DNA from: Panacibacter microcysteis
GTDB lineage: Bacteria > Bacteroidota > Bacteroidia > Chitinophagales > Chitinophagaceae
Direction: 5' to 3'
Assembly (NCBI RefSeq): GCF_015831355.1
Contig: NZ_JADWYR010000002.1
Coordinates: forward strand, 62,001-126,000
DNA length: 64,000 bases
The number at the start of each line of letters is the position of its first letter. Position 1 is the stretch's first letter. Of the stretch, positions 30,547 to 43,000 are shown in pieces. Under the pieces are notes generated by a model, which saw only the letters and a program-made list of their open reading frames with translations, ran no database searches and had not been told where the DNA came from. The translations under genes were made by a program, and so were the position numbers.

Positions 30547-32112
30547 ATGAACAGGAATTTAAAACAGTTAATTGTTTTGATTGGATGCTTTTTACCCTGC
30601 TTTTTTGCAGCGGCACAAACAGCGCAGGCGCATAGCCCTATCGTATTTGCCGATGTACCGGATATGGCTATGATACGTGTAGGCAATGATTATTATATGA
30701 GCAGCACTACCATGCACATGAGCCCGGGTATACCTATTATGAAGTCTGATGACCTGGTAAACTGGAAATTGGTGGATTATGCCTACGATACGCTGGCAGA
30801 TGTAGATGCGTTGAACCTGACTGCCGGTAAAAACGCCTATGGCCGGGGCTCCTGGGCCAGCAGCCTGCGTTATCACAAAGGTGTTTATTATGTTACCACC
30901 TTTGCGCAGACTACCAATAAAACATATATCTATACTACAAAGAATATCGGGAAAGGCACATGGAAACGCATTAGCTTTTCTCCGTCCTATCATGATCATT
31001 CGTTGTTTTTTGATGATGATAACAAGGTCTACCTGGTGTATGGTAATGGTAAGATCAATATTGTTGAGTTGAGAGAAGACCTGTCTGGTGTAAAAGAAAA
31101 AGGTGTGCAGCAGGTAATCATTGAAAATGCCAGTAAGCCTGCAGGAAATGATATTATGCTTGGTGCCGAGGGGTCGCAGTTATTTAAAGTGAATGGGAAA
31201 TATTACCTGTTTAATATTGTTTGGCCAAAAGGTGGCATGCGTACGGTTGTTGTGCATCGTGCAGATAAGATAACAGGACCTTATGAAGGCAGGCTTGCAT
31301 TGCAGGATCTCGGTGTGGCGCAGGGCGGTCTTATAGATATGCCGGATGGCAGGTGGTTCGCTTATCTTTTTCGCGATTATGGTGCCGTGGGGCGCATACC
31401 TTATCTCGTACCCGTGCAGTGGCAAAACGGCTGGCCCGTATTGGGTGTTGATGGAAAAGTACCTGATCAACTTAAACTGCCTGCCAATAAAAGTTTAATA
31501 CCCGGCATTGTTGCTTCAGATGAGTTTGATCGTAAAAAGAATGATGCAACCTTGCCACTGGTTTGGCAGTGGAACCATAACCCCGATCGTACTTTATGGT
31601 CTCTCACCACCCGCCCGGGTTACCTCAGGTTAACCACAGGGCGTATTGATACTACTTTGTTTGATGTACGCAACATGCTTACACAACGCACCATTGGCCC
31701 TGTTTGTTCGGCTGGTGTGGCGATCGATGTGGCTGCAATGAAAGACGGCGATATTGCCGGTCTTTGCCTGTTGCAAAAGCAGTACGGCTATGTTGCTGTA
31801 AAAGCAACGGAAAGTGGTAAATCGCTCATTATGGTAAACGCAGGCAGCGGTGTAGCAACAGAAGTTGCAGCAATACCGTTAAACCAATCTGTTGTTTACC
31901 TAAAAGCATCCTGCGATTTTACCAATATGAAAGATACCGCCAGCTTTGCTTACAGCCTGGATAATCAAAACTGGAAAGTTATAGGCACGCCATTAAAAAT
32001 GACTTACACACTGCCACACTTTATGGGCTACAGGTATGGTATTTTCAATTATGCAACCAGGCAAGCGGGCGGGCATGTTGATGTTGACTGGTTCAGGATA
32101 GGGCAGGAGTAA
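30547..32112 (+). CDS. Beta-xylosidase/alpha-L-arabinofuranosidase, GH43 family
   Basis: A 521-aa exported inverting glycosidase. The signal peptide ends near AAAQ. The five-bladed propeller has the N-terminal FADVPDMAMIRVGNDYYM with the general base Asp36 or Asp39, then HMSPGIPIMKSDDLVNWK and the catalytic acid Glu208 in LGAEGSQLF. The C-terminal ~190 residues form the GH43 C2 (concanavalin-like) domain seen in the XynB-type subgroup. The substrate, xylose or arabinofuranose, cannot be fixed from sequence. It is the last gene of the cluster; a REP-like copy lies 97 bp after the stop. Confidence 0.92.
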   Translation: MNRNLKQLIVLIGCFLPCFFAAAQTAQAHSPIVFADVPDMAMIRVGNDYYMSSTTMHMSPGIPIMKSDDLVNWKLVDYAYDTLADVDALNLTAGKNAYGRGSWASSLRYHKGVYYVTTFAQTTNKTYIYTTKNIGKGTWKRISFSPSYHDHSLFFDDDNKVYLVYGNGKINIVELREDLSGVKEKGVQQVIIENASKPAGNDIMLGAEGSQLFKVNGKYYLFNIVWPKGGMRTVVVHRADKITGPYEGRLALQDLGVAQGGLIDMPDGRWFAYLFRDYGAVGRIPYLVPVQWQNGWPVLGVDGKVPDQLKLPANKSLIPGIVASDEFDRKKNDATLPLVWQWNHNPDRTLWSLTTRPGYLRLTTGRIDTTLFDVRNMLTQRTIGPVCSAGVAIDVAAMKDGDIAGLCLLQKQYGYVAVKATESGKSLIMVNAGSGVATEVAAIPLNQSVVYLKASCDFTNMKDTASFAYSLDNQNWKVIGTPLKMTYTLPHFMGYRYGIFNYATRQAGGHVDVDWFRIGQE

Positions 32113-32209
32113 GCCTATATAACATAACTGCATAAGCGTTATAAAAATCGTTGGGCTGATACCCGTTATAGTTGTGGTGTAACCAGCTGTTGTGCTACTA
32201 TGTGGCATC

Positions 32210-32229
32210 GTTGCGTCGCACTCTTGTAC
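32210..32229 (+). repeat. REP-like repeat, subtype A
   Basis: Exact subtype A head GTTGCGTCGCACTCTTGTAC, 97 bp after the GH43 stop, preceded by AACCAGCTGTTGTGCTACTA. Confidence 0.88.
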
Positions 32230-32388
32230 GGCTGAATGTTTTTTCAGCAAGTGCGAAGATTGAAACAGGTAAGTGCGAATTTACTATTGGCTGAATCCCT
32301 TAATGCGTATTCACTATTCATAAAAAATACCGCATACCTACACAGACTTGAAGAAAACACAACGCTACAGTCGCCATAACAACAGAAC

Positions 32389-32408
32389 GTACAAGTGAGT
32401 GACACAAC
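32389..32408 (-). repeat. REP-like repeat, subtype B
   Basis: Exact reverse complement of subtype B, followed by AGGCGATGCCACCTGTAC and a TGCTGCCGGCTGCATC arm. It forms an inverted pair with the subtype A copy 160 bp to its left. Confidence 0.88.
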
Positions 32409-33464
32409 AGGCGATGCCACCTGTACTGCTGCCGGCTGCATCATTAAAAAATATTGCCGGTATGCATTGCGCATAAACAGAAATCATTAATTAAGTGCAG
32501 GATCTGTTTGTATACCCATCATTCGGATTGCGGAGATAAGCACCGCTTTGAATTCGTGCCTGAATTTCCTGTTACTCCCAAGCATTATGGTGGCAGCGTT
32601 TTTTACAACAGTGCCTTCAAAGCCTTTCAGATGCGGCATTTGTGCAAACACGAACGAAGATTCGATACTGAGCAAGGTGCAATGATGTGTGGAACTGATA
32701 ATAGAAACGTTGGAATTTATTTTGGTATTACATACAGCAAGGTTTACGGTAATGGGGTGTTGGTAGCTGGCGTTCATCAGGTTTTTTTACGTGGACGTGC
32801 AAAAAAAATACCATGCTATTTTGTTGCTTGACGTTTTTGCAAGTGTGGAAACATTGGTAAAGATTTGGAAAAGTTTTACCCGCAATATTGAGCGTTCAAG
32901 CGATTAAATGTAATAACTGCAATGATTTTTCGGCATAACTGTATCGGATTGGTGAATAACTGTTTTTGAAATCATATCGCATTACTTTTTAGCTTATTGA
33001 ACGAGTTGTGTAAAGCGCTATGCAGCAGTTAGTTGCAATAAAGCTGACTTTGACGTACAGACGACTTTTGTTCAAATGATATTTTTAAACCTGAAGACTC
33101 GTAAAAATTAATGGCTTTTTTTTGCTTGATATATAAAATAATCTGTATTTCGCATTACCAGTTCCACTCCCTCTCAAAGTAAAATACAAAATCAACAAAA
33201 ACGGATAAACCTAAACCCGGACTCTAAACTGTCTGAAGAAGTTTATCAATCAATTCTTGCTTTAAAGCGTAACGGTTAGACCACCTGTTGGGTGTACCTG
33301 TTTGTTATGCTTTAAAAGTGCAAAGCGCTGGAGGTGTAGCGAATGTGATGGTGTGCTGGTATTAAGCTAAGTGCGAGGATAGTATAAAGCAATAAAACAA
33401 TGAGTGTTTTATTGTCAGTAGCAATTTTTTTAACCAAAACTAATTTGAAAGGAGCCTGATTTAA

Positions 33465-35912
33465 ATGCGGTGTTCTGTAATGATACTATGTCTTATGTTG
33501 TGCTGCTACGGTTCAAAGGCGCAAAGTTATAGTGCACTGCTCTGTATGAAGCCAGCTAAGCCAACGATGCTATCTCCTTTGGATTTTACAACGCTGGACA
33601 GCTCAAAGTCTTACCCGTTACATCGTTTACATGATACGCTGCACGTGCATCTTTTACATCCAGATTATCTGCTGATTGACTTTTATATTAACCAGGATAA
33701 TGAAAAAGTATTTGTGTATGCGGATAAAAATATCAACAGATCCGGTGGTATTTATAAAACGGAAGTCACGCCTGTTATTATTAAAAAACAACCGCTTTTC
33801 ACTGTGCACGGTAATGTTTATTATGATGTTTATTACCAGTCCAATATTGATACACCTTTTTATGAACGGGATATTTATCAGCATACGATAAGAACATCGC
33901 TTGATATTACCTACAAAGGAAAATATCCGGTACGACTAAACTTTTCAACACGCTTTAGTAATTCAGGAATGATCAGGGATATTACAGGTATTGGCTTCAA
34001 TTTTAATCCCCAGCAATTTAAAAATACCCTCACGGACAAAGTGCAGGCGTATGTGTTGCGTCAACTTTCAGGTAATAAGCTAATAGACAGCCTTAAACGG
34101 GAACTGGATAAGAAGGTTGCGGCACTTCAACAACTGCGGTACCAGGTTGAGCGCCCTGACCTTTTGCAACAAATGATTGAAGCGCGGGAAAGAGCATATG
34201 TTGCCAAACTACATGCTTCAAAGGATTCTGCTATTTCATCTAATATAAATTCCCTTAAGAATTCTGTGGTTACCGTTCTAACCAATAACGATAGTGAGGG
34301 TTCTGGAAAAAATCAAACCAGTGATTTATATGAAAAAATGGCTAATAAAAAATCACAACTGGAAAATAAAGCAGATAGTGCACTGCAAAGATTGGAGACA
34401 TCTGTTGCAAAACACAAGCAGCAATACGACTCATTAAAACAGGAAGTCGATACGTTACAACAGCGCTACCAAAAAGTACTTGCTGTATACGAAAAATTAA
34501 AAGCAAAAGCAATCAACAATATAGCCCTGGCTAAAAATCCGGAAGCACTACAGTCGGAATTACAATCATTAGGTATACCAGATACTGTTTTGCCGAAAGG
34601 ATATAAAAAACTGATGGCTTTACGATCAGTAGGCATCGGCAGATCCATCGTGGATTACTCCGAACTGTCAGCCAAGAACATTACAATCAACGGACTACAG
34701 GTGGAATACAATCCCTCTTACTATGTAGCGGTAGCCACAGGCTTTATTGATTACAGGTTCCGTGATTACATTGTTAATACCACCAGGTACAAACAATATT
34801 TGAATATCATCCGTGCAGGTTATGGGATGAAAGACGGAAACAACACCATACTGACTTTATTCCAGGGCAAAAAGCAGGTGTACAGTTATTACAGTTCCAA
34901 TAGCGGTGGAGCAGTAAACAGTCCCCAGCCAGATTATAATATAGTGGGTTTTACTGTTGAGAAACGATATCGACTGGATCAGAACAATTTTATCACTGCC
35001 GAGTTTGGCAAATCATCGCTTCCTTATTTTAGAAGAACAGGAGAAAAAAGTAACCTGGTAAGCAGCGCGCTTACTTTTAAAGACCGAACGAATGAAGCTT
35101 ATGCGGTAAAGGTTTCGTCTTTTATTCCTTCCACACAGACAAGGATAAATGGTATGTATAAGCATACGGGAGCCGATTACCAATCCTTCAGCTACTTTAC
35201 GACCAGTTCAACGCAAAATGCATGGCAGCTCAAAGTAGAGCAACCTTTTCTCAAGCGCAGGTTGACGTTTACAGGATCACTGCGGAAAAATGATTTCAGC
35301 AGTCCTTATGCCAGCAATAATTTTCAGAGCAATACACTTTTTAAAAGTATACAGGCGACTATTCGCATCAAGAAGCTGCCAATAGTATCACTGGGATATT
35401 TCCCGACTGCCCAGTTAATCAAGGCGAATGACGATCTCTATTTTGAGAACTATTACTATACACTTACAGGAACAGCCAGTCACAGCTATCGCTATAAGGG
35501 AACACAGATCAATACACTGTTGACCTATATACGCTTTTACAACAAACAGCCGGATAGCAGTTTTGTGTATTTCAATACAAGGAATATCATGCTCAACCAG
35601 GCATTTTATTTCAAAAGGGTTACCTGGCAGCTAACTGCTTCACAAACAAAAAGCACAGATTATACGCTGTACACAACCGGCACCAATGTGCAGTTAAAAT
35701 TAAGGGAATGGCTACTGATAGGTGGAGGAGTTAAATACAATAACCAGACGATCATTAACCAGCAGCAGGTTGGTTATAGCGCCAACACAACAGTAAGGGT
35801 TCCTCATATGGGGAGCCTACAATTATTTGTGGAGAAAGGATTTATACCAGGCCTCAACAGACAGTTGATTGAGAACAAAGTAGGCCGGTTAACATTTATA
35901 CGAAATTTTTAA
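33465..35912 (+). CDS. Outer-membrane barrel-like protein with periplasmic coiled coil (RHS block gene 1)
   Basis: An 815-aa exported protein of no named family that I recognise. A signal peptide (MRCSVMILCLMLCCYGSKAQ) precedes a beta domain (~25-200). A strongly charged coiled coil runs at ~205-365 (KRELDKKVAALQQLRYQVE, then SVAKHKQQYDSLKQEVDTLQQ). From ~400 to the end there are alternating amphipathic strands with frequent Tyr/Phe and a terminal Phe (FIRNF), as in large outer-membrane barrels. It is the first of six codirectional genes with 9-45 bp gaps leading to two giant YD-type proteins. A reasonable guess is that it is the outer-membrane channel or anchor of an RHS display/export machine. 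An AAGGAG lies 11 nt before the ATG. Confidence 0.65.
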   Translation: MRCSVMILCLMLCCYGSKAQSYSALLCMKPAKPTMLSPLDFTTLDSSKSYPLHRLHDTLHVHLLHPDYLLIDFYINQDNEKVFVYADKNINRSGGIYKTEVTPVIIKKQPLFTVHGNVYYDVYYQSNIDTPFYERDIYQHTIRTSLDITYKGKYPVRLNFSTRFSNSGMIRDITGIGFNFNPQQFKNTLTDKVQAYVLRQLSGNKLIDSLKRELDKKVAALQQLRYQVERPDLLQQMIEARERAYVAKLHASKDSAISSNINSLKNSVVTVLTNNDSEGSGKNQTSDLYEKMANKKSQLENKADSALQRLETSVAKHKQQYDSLKQEVDTLQQRYQKVLAVYEKLKAKAINNIALAKNPEALQSELQSLGIPDTVLPKGYKKLMALRSVGIGRSIVDYSELSAKNITINGLQVEYNPSYYVAVATGFIDYRFRDYIVNTTRYKQYLNIIRAGYGMKDGNNTILTLFQGKKQVYSYYSSNSGGAVNSPQPDYNIVGFTVEKRYRLDQNNFITAEFGKSSLPYFRRTGEKSNLVSSALTFKDRTNEAYAVKVSSFIPSTQTRINGMYKHTGADYQSFSYFTTSSTQNAWQLKVEQPFLKRRLTFTGSLRKNDFSSPYASNNFQSNTLFKSIQATIRIKKLPIVSLGYFPTAQLIKANDDLYFENYYYTLTGTASHSYRYKGTQINTLLTYIRFYNKQPDSSFVYFNTRNIMLNQAFYFKRVTWQLTASQTKSTDYTLYTTGTNVQLKLREWLLIGGGVKYNNQTIINQQQVGYSANTTVRVPHMGSLQLFVEKGFIPGLNRQLIENKVGRLTFIRNF

Positions 35913-35921
35913 AAACATGCT

Positions 35922-37028
35922 ATGTATAAAAAGCTATCATGGATTTTATTGTTGTTTATAACAGCGTCAGCCGGTGCACAGATCAGCATGACACTGCAGG
36001 TGCCACCGGAGGGGCTTATACAAAAGCCCCAGTTGTGGAATTTTGTAGTAGCCAATGGGCTAAGTTCCCAGACACAGGTAAAGGTCACCATGACAATGAA
36101 GGATGCAGTGACCAATGATCCAATCATGACCGGGACTTCCGGAAGTGTGTATGTGAGTACAGGTGCTACGGTATTAACGGCAATGGAACTGGCGCCTATA
36201 CAATATGATTACCTGTCCCCGAGGGTTACAGACATTGATCCAAATGGGTTTCTTCCTATCGGCAATTTTACTGTTTGCTATAAACTGTATGCTTCCGGGC
36301 ATATCGGTTTTGATGAAGTATCGGAAGAGTGTATTAATGTGTACGTGGAGCCGTTAAGCCCGCCTTTACTTAGTCTCCCTTTTGACGGCAGTGAAGAAGA
36401 GATAAACATGCCACAGTTTTCCTGGATACCACCAGCACCGCTCAACATGTTCAACAACCTGAGTTATGACTTTTTACTGGTAGAAGTAGGTCAGGGACAA
36501 ACACCACAGGAAGCAATACAACAAAATATGCCTGTTTATACAGTTAGCAATCACCCGGATATCTTTATTAACTATCCATCATCGGGGACGCCGCTGGATA
36601 CAGGTAAAATGTATGCCTGGCAAGTCATAGCTAATAATAACAATGATCATGTGGGGCAAAGTGAAGTATGGACTTTTAAGGTGAGGCCAGATTCTATAAT
36701 CACGACAAATATCCCAAAACTATCTTTTGTCAAGCTCAGCAAAAATCTTGATGCTTCAGTAGGAATAGTTAGTCATATGATCAGATTTTACTACAACAAT
36801 GAAGCAGCAGACACAACTGTCAGCTATACTATTTCAAGCCTGGATAATGCAAACATAGGAGCAGAAATCAGGACGGAATCATTATCAATTAAGAAGGGAG
36901 AAAATTATATCCAGTTGCCGTTAAGTGGAGATGACAGATTGGTGAAGGACAAGATATACCTGTTTTCAATTCTCAATACTCGAAACGAAATATGGATGTT
37001 GAAGTTTGTGTATCAGGAAGAGCAGTAA
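35922..37028 (+). CDS. Exported Ig-like protein, possible TANFOR-type (RHS block gene 2)
   Basis: A 368-aa exported protein with signal peptide MYKKLSWILLLFITASAGAQ. The first ~120 residues look like an Ig-like domain on macroglobulin-type lines (MTLQVPPEGLIQKPQLWNF, then YLSPRVTDIDPNGFLPIGNF, YKLYASG). A second Ig/FN3-like domain has LPFDGSEEE, PQFSWIPPAP and a MYAWQVIA strand. The remainder is beta-rich with no catalytic motif. It may belong to the group sometimes labelled TANFOR domain proteins in Bacteroidota, but I am not sure of that label. It sits 9 bp after the barrel gene and 45 bp before the 2552-aa protein, so a structural partner role is inferred. Confidence 0.6.
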   Translation: MYKKLSWILLLFITASAGAQISMTLQVPPEGLIQKPQLWNFVVANGLSSQTQVKVTMTMKDAVTNDPIMTGTSGSVYVSTGATVLTAMELAPIQYDYLSPRVTDIDPNGFLPIGNFTVCYKLYASGHIGFDEVSEECINVYVEPLSPPLLSLPFDGSEEEINMPQFSWIPPAPLNMFNNLSYDFLLVEVGQGQTPQEAIQQNMPVYTVSNHPDIFINYPSSGTPLDTGKMYAWQVIANNNNDHVGQSEVWTFKVRPDSIITTNIPKLSFVKLSKNLDASVGIVSHMIRFYYNNEAADTTVSYTISSLDNANIGAEIRTESLSIKKGENYIQLPLSGDDRLVKDKIYLFSILNTRNEIWMLKFVYQEEQ

Positions 37029-37073
37029 AAAAAACAAACAACCAATAAATAATTATACTTAAAACAGTAGTCG

Positions 37074-40000
37074 ATGATTTATTCATTAGCAAGCAGGCAT
37101 ACAAAAAAAATCGGTTTTTTTATGCTTACGTTGTTTTATGCTGAGTTTTTATTAGCAGCTTATACTCCCGTACTGAATTTATCGGATAAAACCGCTCATT
37201 ATCAAAGGGGGAATAACGGGCATTTAAATTATGCTGGTGGTGCAAGCATGGAGGATAAAGCTCTTTCACAGCAAATAGAATGGATGACGGATTCCACAGA
37301 TGTACAATATGGCTCACAGGAAGATATGGTGGTATTATCATCCATAGAAAAGGCGGATGATTATGGTGGTCCATCGCAACCTGAAATGCAATCATTTTCG
37401 CCTGTAGGTGCCGATAAGATGGTCGACTTATTTACGGGCGATTTCTCTTACAACATTCCATTGCTCGATGCAGGCGGCTATCCCATCAATATTTTTTATA
37501 ACAGTGGTGTTACAATGGATCAGGAGGCCAGCTGGGTTGGCCTTGGTTGGAATATTAATCCGGGAACAATTACTCGCAATTTAAGAGGCCTGCCAGATGA
37601 TTTTGATGGAGAAGCAGATAAAATCACTAAAACCTCAAGCATAAAAGAGAATAAGTCAGTAGGTGTCACGATTGGAAGTGATGTAGAGGTATTTGGATTG
37701 CCGCTTCCTATAACAGCAAACCTTGGGGTGTTTCATAATAATTACAGGGGGTGGGGATTAGAAGGGGGGCTCAATGCCAGCATCAATGCCGGATCTTTTG
37801 CTGGGGGTGCTATGACAGCGGGCATGTCTTTATCGTTGAACAGTAATACTCAGGAAGGAGTGACGATAACACCAGGTGCATCCATTAGCTTCAATTTCAT
37901 GAACAATGAGAAAAGTATGCAGGAAAGCATCATGGGAACCGGAACATTATCCGCGTCAGTTGGAGCAAATACGAGGTCGGGATTAAAAAGTTTGCAAATA
38001 TCCGGTGGAGTTACATCGACAGATACAAAATACAATGTTGGTTTAACTAAAGTAGGAAATTACTATGTGCCTGTCCGCACGGATATTTCCAGTAAAAATT
38101 CGGTGAGCGCAAATTTATTTTCTACTTCGATTTCTTTTGCATCAAAATCTTATACACCTACTATTTCTATGCCTTATACAAGCAGGCAGGCTTCCTTTAC
38201 CGGTAAAGTCGGCGGCGAAATATTTGGTGTTGACGGAAACATTTATATCAGCGGTTACGTGACAAGCAGCAAAGTAAAGCCCGAAGATGTTACCCAGGTT
38301 TTACCGGCATATGGTTATCTAAATTATCAGAATGCTAATGAGAATCCTTCTGCGCTTCTTGATTATAACCGCGAAAAAGACATTCCTTACAGAGAGAAAC
38401 CAGCTATACCAAATATTGGCATTCCGTCTTACACATTTGATATCTTCTCAATAAAAGGAGAAGGAACCGGCGGAACTTTCAGGGCTTATCGTGGTGATAT
38501 CGGGTATGTATATGATCATCAGATGACTACAAAAAGTGAGTCAGACGCCTTGAGTGTGGATGTAGGAGCGGGTGGTTACTTCCACGGCGGCATTGACTTT
38601 AACGAAAATAATTCCATCACTCAGACAGGCCCATGGATTGAGCAGAACGCATTACGTAATAGTATAGGATTTAAAAAATCCAATGCAGCTTTTGAGGCTG
38701 TATACTTCCGCAATCCCGGCGAAAAGGCTATTGTTTCTAAAAGTTATTATGAAAGCCTTGGTGGAGAAGATCTTGTTACTCCTGAAATTTATCAACCATC
38801 TACTTCGAGTCCGTATATCGTTGCAACAAATAAGCTTAAACGATACAGAAACGGCCTTCAGACAGGTTCTGTGACGCTCACTTCGGCCACATCTAGGAGT
38901 GTAAGAGATAAACGCCAGGAGACCATTACATATCTAAGTGCTGAAGAGGCTTCCGAAGTAGGGTTATCAAGATTTATTGAGAATTACGCAATGAATACCT
39001 GGAAACTGGATTCCTGCGGTAAGTTTTTCGATAACGATGAACAGGAATATAAAAAACTCTACAACAACTCACTTACTATAGAGCGTAGGATAACCCCCAT
39101 GCGCAAGTCGAACCACATCTCTGAGATCGATGTGCTGAATCCTGATGGCAAAAGGTATGTCTACGGCATTCCTGTCTATAACATCACGCAAAAGGATATT
39201 ACAGCAGCTGTTGACAAAGACAGCGCAGATATTGTGCAAGGGCTGGTCAAATATAATGATGCAAAAGACAATCCGATTATCAAACCTGACACGCATGGTA
39301 GTTTGGGACGTGACGATTATTACAGTAAAGAAGAAATGCCAGCATACGCACATTCTTTCCTTCTGACTGCAATTGTTTCCCCGGATTATTCCGATTTAAC
39401 AGGAGATGGTATTACTGACGATGATCTGGGTGATGCGATAAAGTTTAATTATTCCCGTGTCGCAGGAAACACTGTTTCTGCTGAAACACCTTATCAGTGG
39501 AGGGCACCTTACATGACGGGTCAGGCGACATACAATGAAGGATTGAAGACAGAAATAAAAGATGACAGGGCAAGTTATACCTATGGAGAAAAGGAACTGT
39601 GGTACATGCATTCTATCGAGTCAAAAAATATGATTGTCACATTTAAACTGGAGGACAGGTCGGATGCATTGACTATCAATGAAAACGGTGTGAAAAACCT
39701 GCTTCAAAATCCCGCAAAAAAATTAAAGGAGATTAATTTATATACAAAAGCGGACTTCCTGAAAAACGGCGCGAATGCGAAACCGATAAAAACGGTCCAC
39801 TTCGGGTATTCGTACAGGCTGTGTCGCGGTCTGTACAAGACCCCGGAAAACCAGGGCTATGACAGCGGTAAATTAACATTGGATACAATATACTTTACTT
39901 ACAATGGAAGCAAGAAAAAGCAGGGCATGTACCTTTTCCACTACACAACAAAAAATCCACGGTATGATTTAAGTGCTTTTGATCGGTGGGGAAGTTATAA

Positions 40001-43000
40001 AGATCAACAACAAAATCCGGGGGCCACAGGAAACAAACCGTTAAATTCAGAATTTCCATACGCCATTCAGGATAGCGCAATTGCCGCTGACAATGCAGCA
40101 GCATGGTCCCTGGACTCTATCATACTGCCATCCAAGGCAAAAATAAAAGTGACGTATGAAAGCGATGATTATGCTTATGTTCAAAACAAACGTGCGGGAC
40201 AAATCTTTAAGATAGCGGGCTTTTCCCCCACAAAGCCAATCAGTTCAACAGTTCCATTAAATAGTTTATATCAGAATGATCAAAGTAATTTATATGTATT
40301 TGCACAGGTAAATGAACCGGCAACGTCATCGCAGGAAGTTTACAATAAATATCTTGAGGAGATACAGAAACTTTTCTTCAGGCTCAAAGTAAATTACACA
40401 AAAGGGAGTGAGTTCGTTCCCTGTTACGCGGAAATCGACTTAACGGGAGGAGCAGGAAATGCATACGGTGTGACGGCAAATCCTAATATTATCTGGTTCA
40501 AAGTTAAAGGCATCGATATCAAAAAGGGAACCCTGGGCGGCAGCTTTAGTCCTTTAGCTAAAGCTGCGATACAGTTTCTCAGGATTAATTTACCTGCACA
40601 AGCCTACCCGAACTCTGAAGTAGGTGATGACATCGGGATACAGGAAGCGGTACAAATGGTTGGCACCATGATTGGCAATATTGCAGAAGTCTTCCAGATG
40701 TTTGACTACAAAGCGATGGGCAAAGGTTGGGCTAAATACATAGACACGGCGAAAAGTTTTGTAAGACTTGATAACCCAAATTATAAGAAATATGGCGGTG
40801 GACTTCGTGTAAAGTCAGTGAAAATATATGATGCATGGGATGAGATGACCCAGCAACGTAAGTCTACCTATGGTCAGAACTATTATTACACAACGCTGAA
40901 AGAAATAAATGGTGTAAAAAAACTGATCAGTAGTGGTGTAGCAAGTTATGAGCCATCTATAGGCAGTGAAGAAAACCCCTGGAAGCAACCGGTAGAATAC
41001 ACAGAACAAGTAGCTGCAATGGCACCTATCGCTCTTTCCTATTCTGAAAAACCATTCGGAGAAGGCTTTTTCCCTTCACCCATGGTTGGATATAGCGAGG
41101 TGCGTGTAAAGTCTATTCATGCTGATACCGTTAAGTCTATGACTGGCTATGAAGAAACAAAGTTTTTTACGACTTATGATTTTCCAACCTTCACAGAGAA
41201 CACAACTATGTTGGATAATAAAAAAAGATTTTCTCCGGGGTTAGCTAAACTTTTAAAAATCAATGCCAGAAACTACATTTCTATTTCGCAAGGGTTTAAG
41301 GTGGAACTAAATGACATGAACGGTAAGATTAAATCCGAAGCAAGCTATCCTGCAGTAGATTCAACTTCTGCGATAAGTTATAGCGAGTATTATTATCGGA
41401 TGGAAAATCGTAATGCTACATTTAAAAAGCTATCGAATACAGTCACGACGATCGATATGGATGGAACAATCGACACGACTGCCATGATTGGTAAAGATGT
41501 TGAGTTAATGGTGGACATGCGCCAACAGCAAAGCGTTATAAGCGGAAATAATTTCAACGTTAATACGGACGTGATCCCTGCATTATTTGGAATACCTTTC
41601 CCTATACCATCGTTCTGGTATTTTCCCCAAAGAGAAGAAGATATTTTTAGATCTGTAGCAGTAACAAAAGTAATTAACAGGTATGGTATTTTAGATAGTA
41701 CACTTGTTGTTGATAAAGGCAGTAAAGTTTCCACAAAAAACATGATTTATGATAGTGAGACAGGGCAGCCTTTGCTAACGCGCACTCAGAATGAATTCGA
41801 TGATCCAATTTATAACTTTACTTATCCTGCACATTGGGCCTATAGCGGAATGGGGCCTGCTTATAAAAATATTCATGATGTCTTCAATTCTGACGAAAAC
41901 AACAATATTATAATTAATAACGGTTTTCTCCAGAACACAGCTAAATACCCTAACCTCATAAATTATTTTGAAAGTGGCGATGAAATTATGGTGACGGGTA
42001 GGGTTAAGACAGGAGAACTTGATCAAACGGATTGCGACGGAATAGTTAATGGATGTCCGTTGAACCAATATGCGCCGGATAAAAACATCGAAAGAATCTG
42101 GGTTGTAGATAGCAAAAAGCTAAATCCAAACAGTACTGCAGGAAAAGTATTCATAGATCGTCACGGCAGACCCTATAGTGGCACAAACGTCAACATGAAA
42201 ATTATTCGCTCTGGCAGGAGGAATATGAGCATGTCTTCAATTGCAACTGTTACCTGTTTGAAAAACCCGCTTGCTGTTGTAAACAATAAACTGAAACTGG
42301 TGCTTAGCAACGATAAAGATGTTGTAGCCACGGGCGCAGTTGTTTATCGGGATATCTGGAGAACAAGTGACATAAACTTCTTAAAAGATACATCCAATGT
42401 CGTAGCGGAGCAGCACAATGTTACTCTGATGCCCACAGTGACAAGAAAGGAATATGTTTTCAGTAATGAATCATCAGATAATCCAACTTTTGTGGATGGA
42501 GCTGCTGGGACGCATTCAGCGGCTGCGTATATTGGTGCGAGCTATAATTTTGGCGGCGGTGATAAAAGCGGTTTGTTCGGCAGTTGTCATACCAAAACAA
42601 TAAAGAACAAAAGCATTTTACAATTTAACCTGACTGGAATACCTCAATCTGCAGTAGTGAATTCGGCAACGCTTTCATTAGCCGGTAAAATTCCAAACAA
42701 TGGATTCACTTCAATTTATCTTACAGGAGCTAACAACAGCGATTGTAATTCGTATAACTGGAGTAGTGCCACGCAGTTTTATTCAGGTATCTCCACCGCA
42801 ACACTTAAACGTATTACAGCACCTTGGTCATCCTCGACAAACTATTCAAATTTTATAACAACAGATCTTAACAAAATTGATATTTCCCAAACACGGTATA
42901 CTGGTATTAATTGTAAAGCCTTGATGCAGGACTTGATTGCCAGTAATGGAAGGGCAAACGGATTAATGTTTGGTTTGAACAGTGAAACAAATTTTGATGA

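Larger units (their letters stand above)
32113..33464. other. 1.35-kb gene-poor region at the boundary of the RHS block
   Basis: It contains two facing repeats (32210-32229 subtype A, 32389-32408 subtype B), then about 1 kb of A+T-rich DNA. Two opposed frames overlap at ~32454-32831, but neither resembles a known protein nor has a convincing start context. An AAGGAG at 33448-33453 provides an unusually good ribosome site before the first RHS-block gene. The region marks the change from the glycan cluster to the RHS block. Confidence 0.5.

Noticed and set aside
32454-32831. Two opposed open frames (plus, 125 codons; minus 32487-32777, 96 codons)
   Set aside because: Neither resembles a known protein, they overlap each other, and there is no ribosome site or conserved pattern. 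A decayed gene on the minus strand is possible; a homology search would decide.
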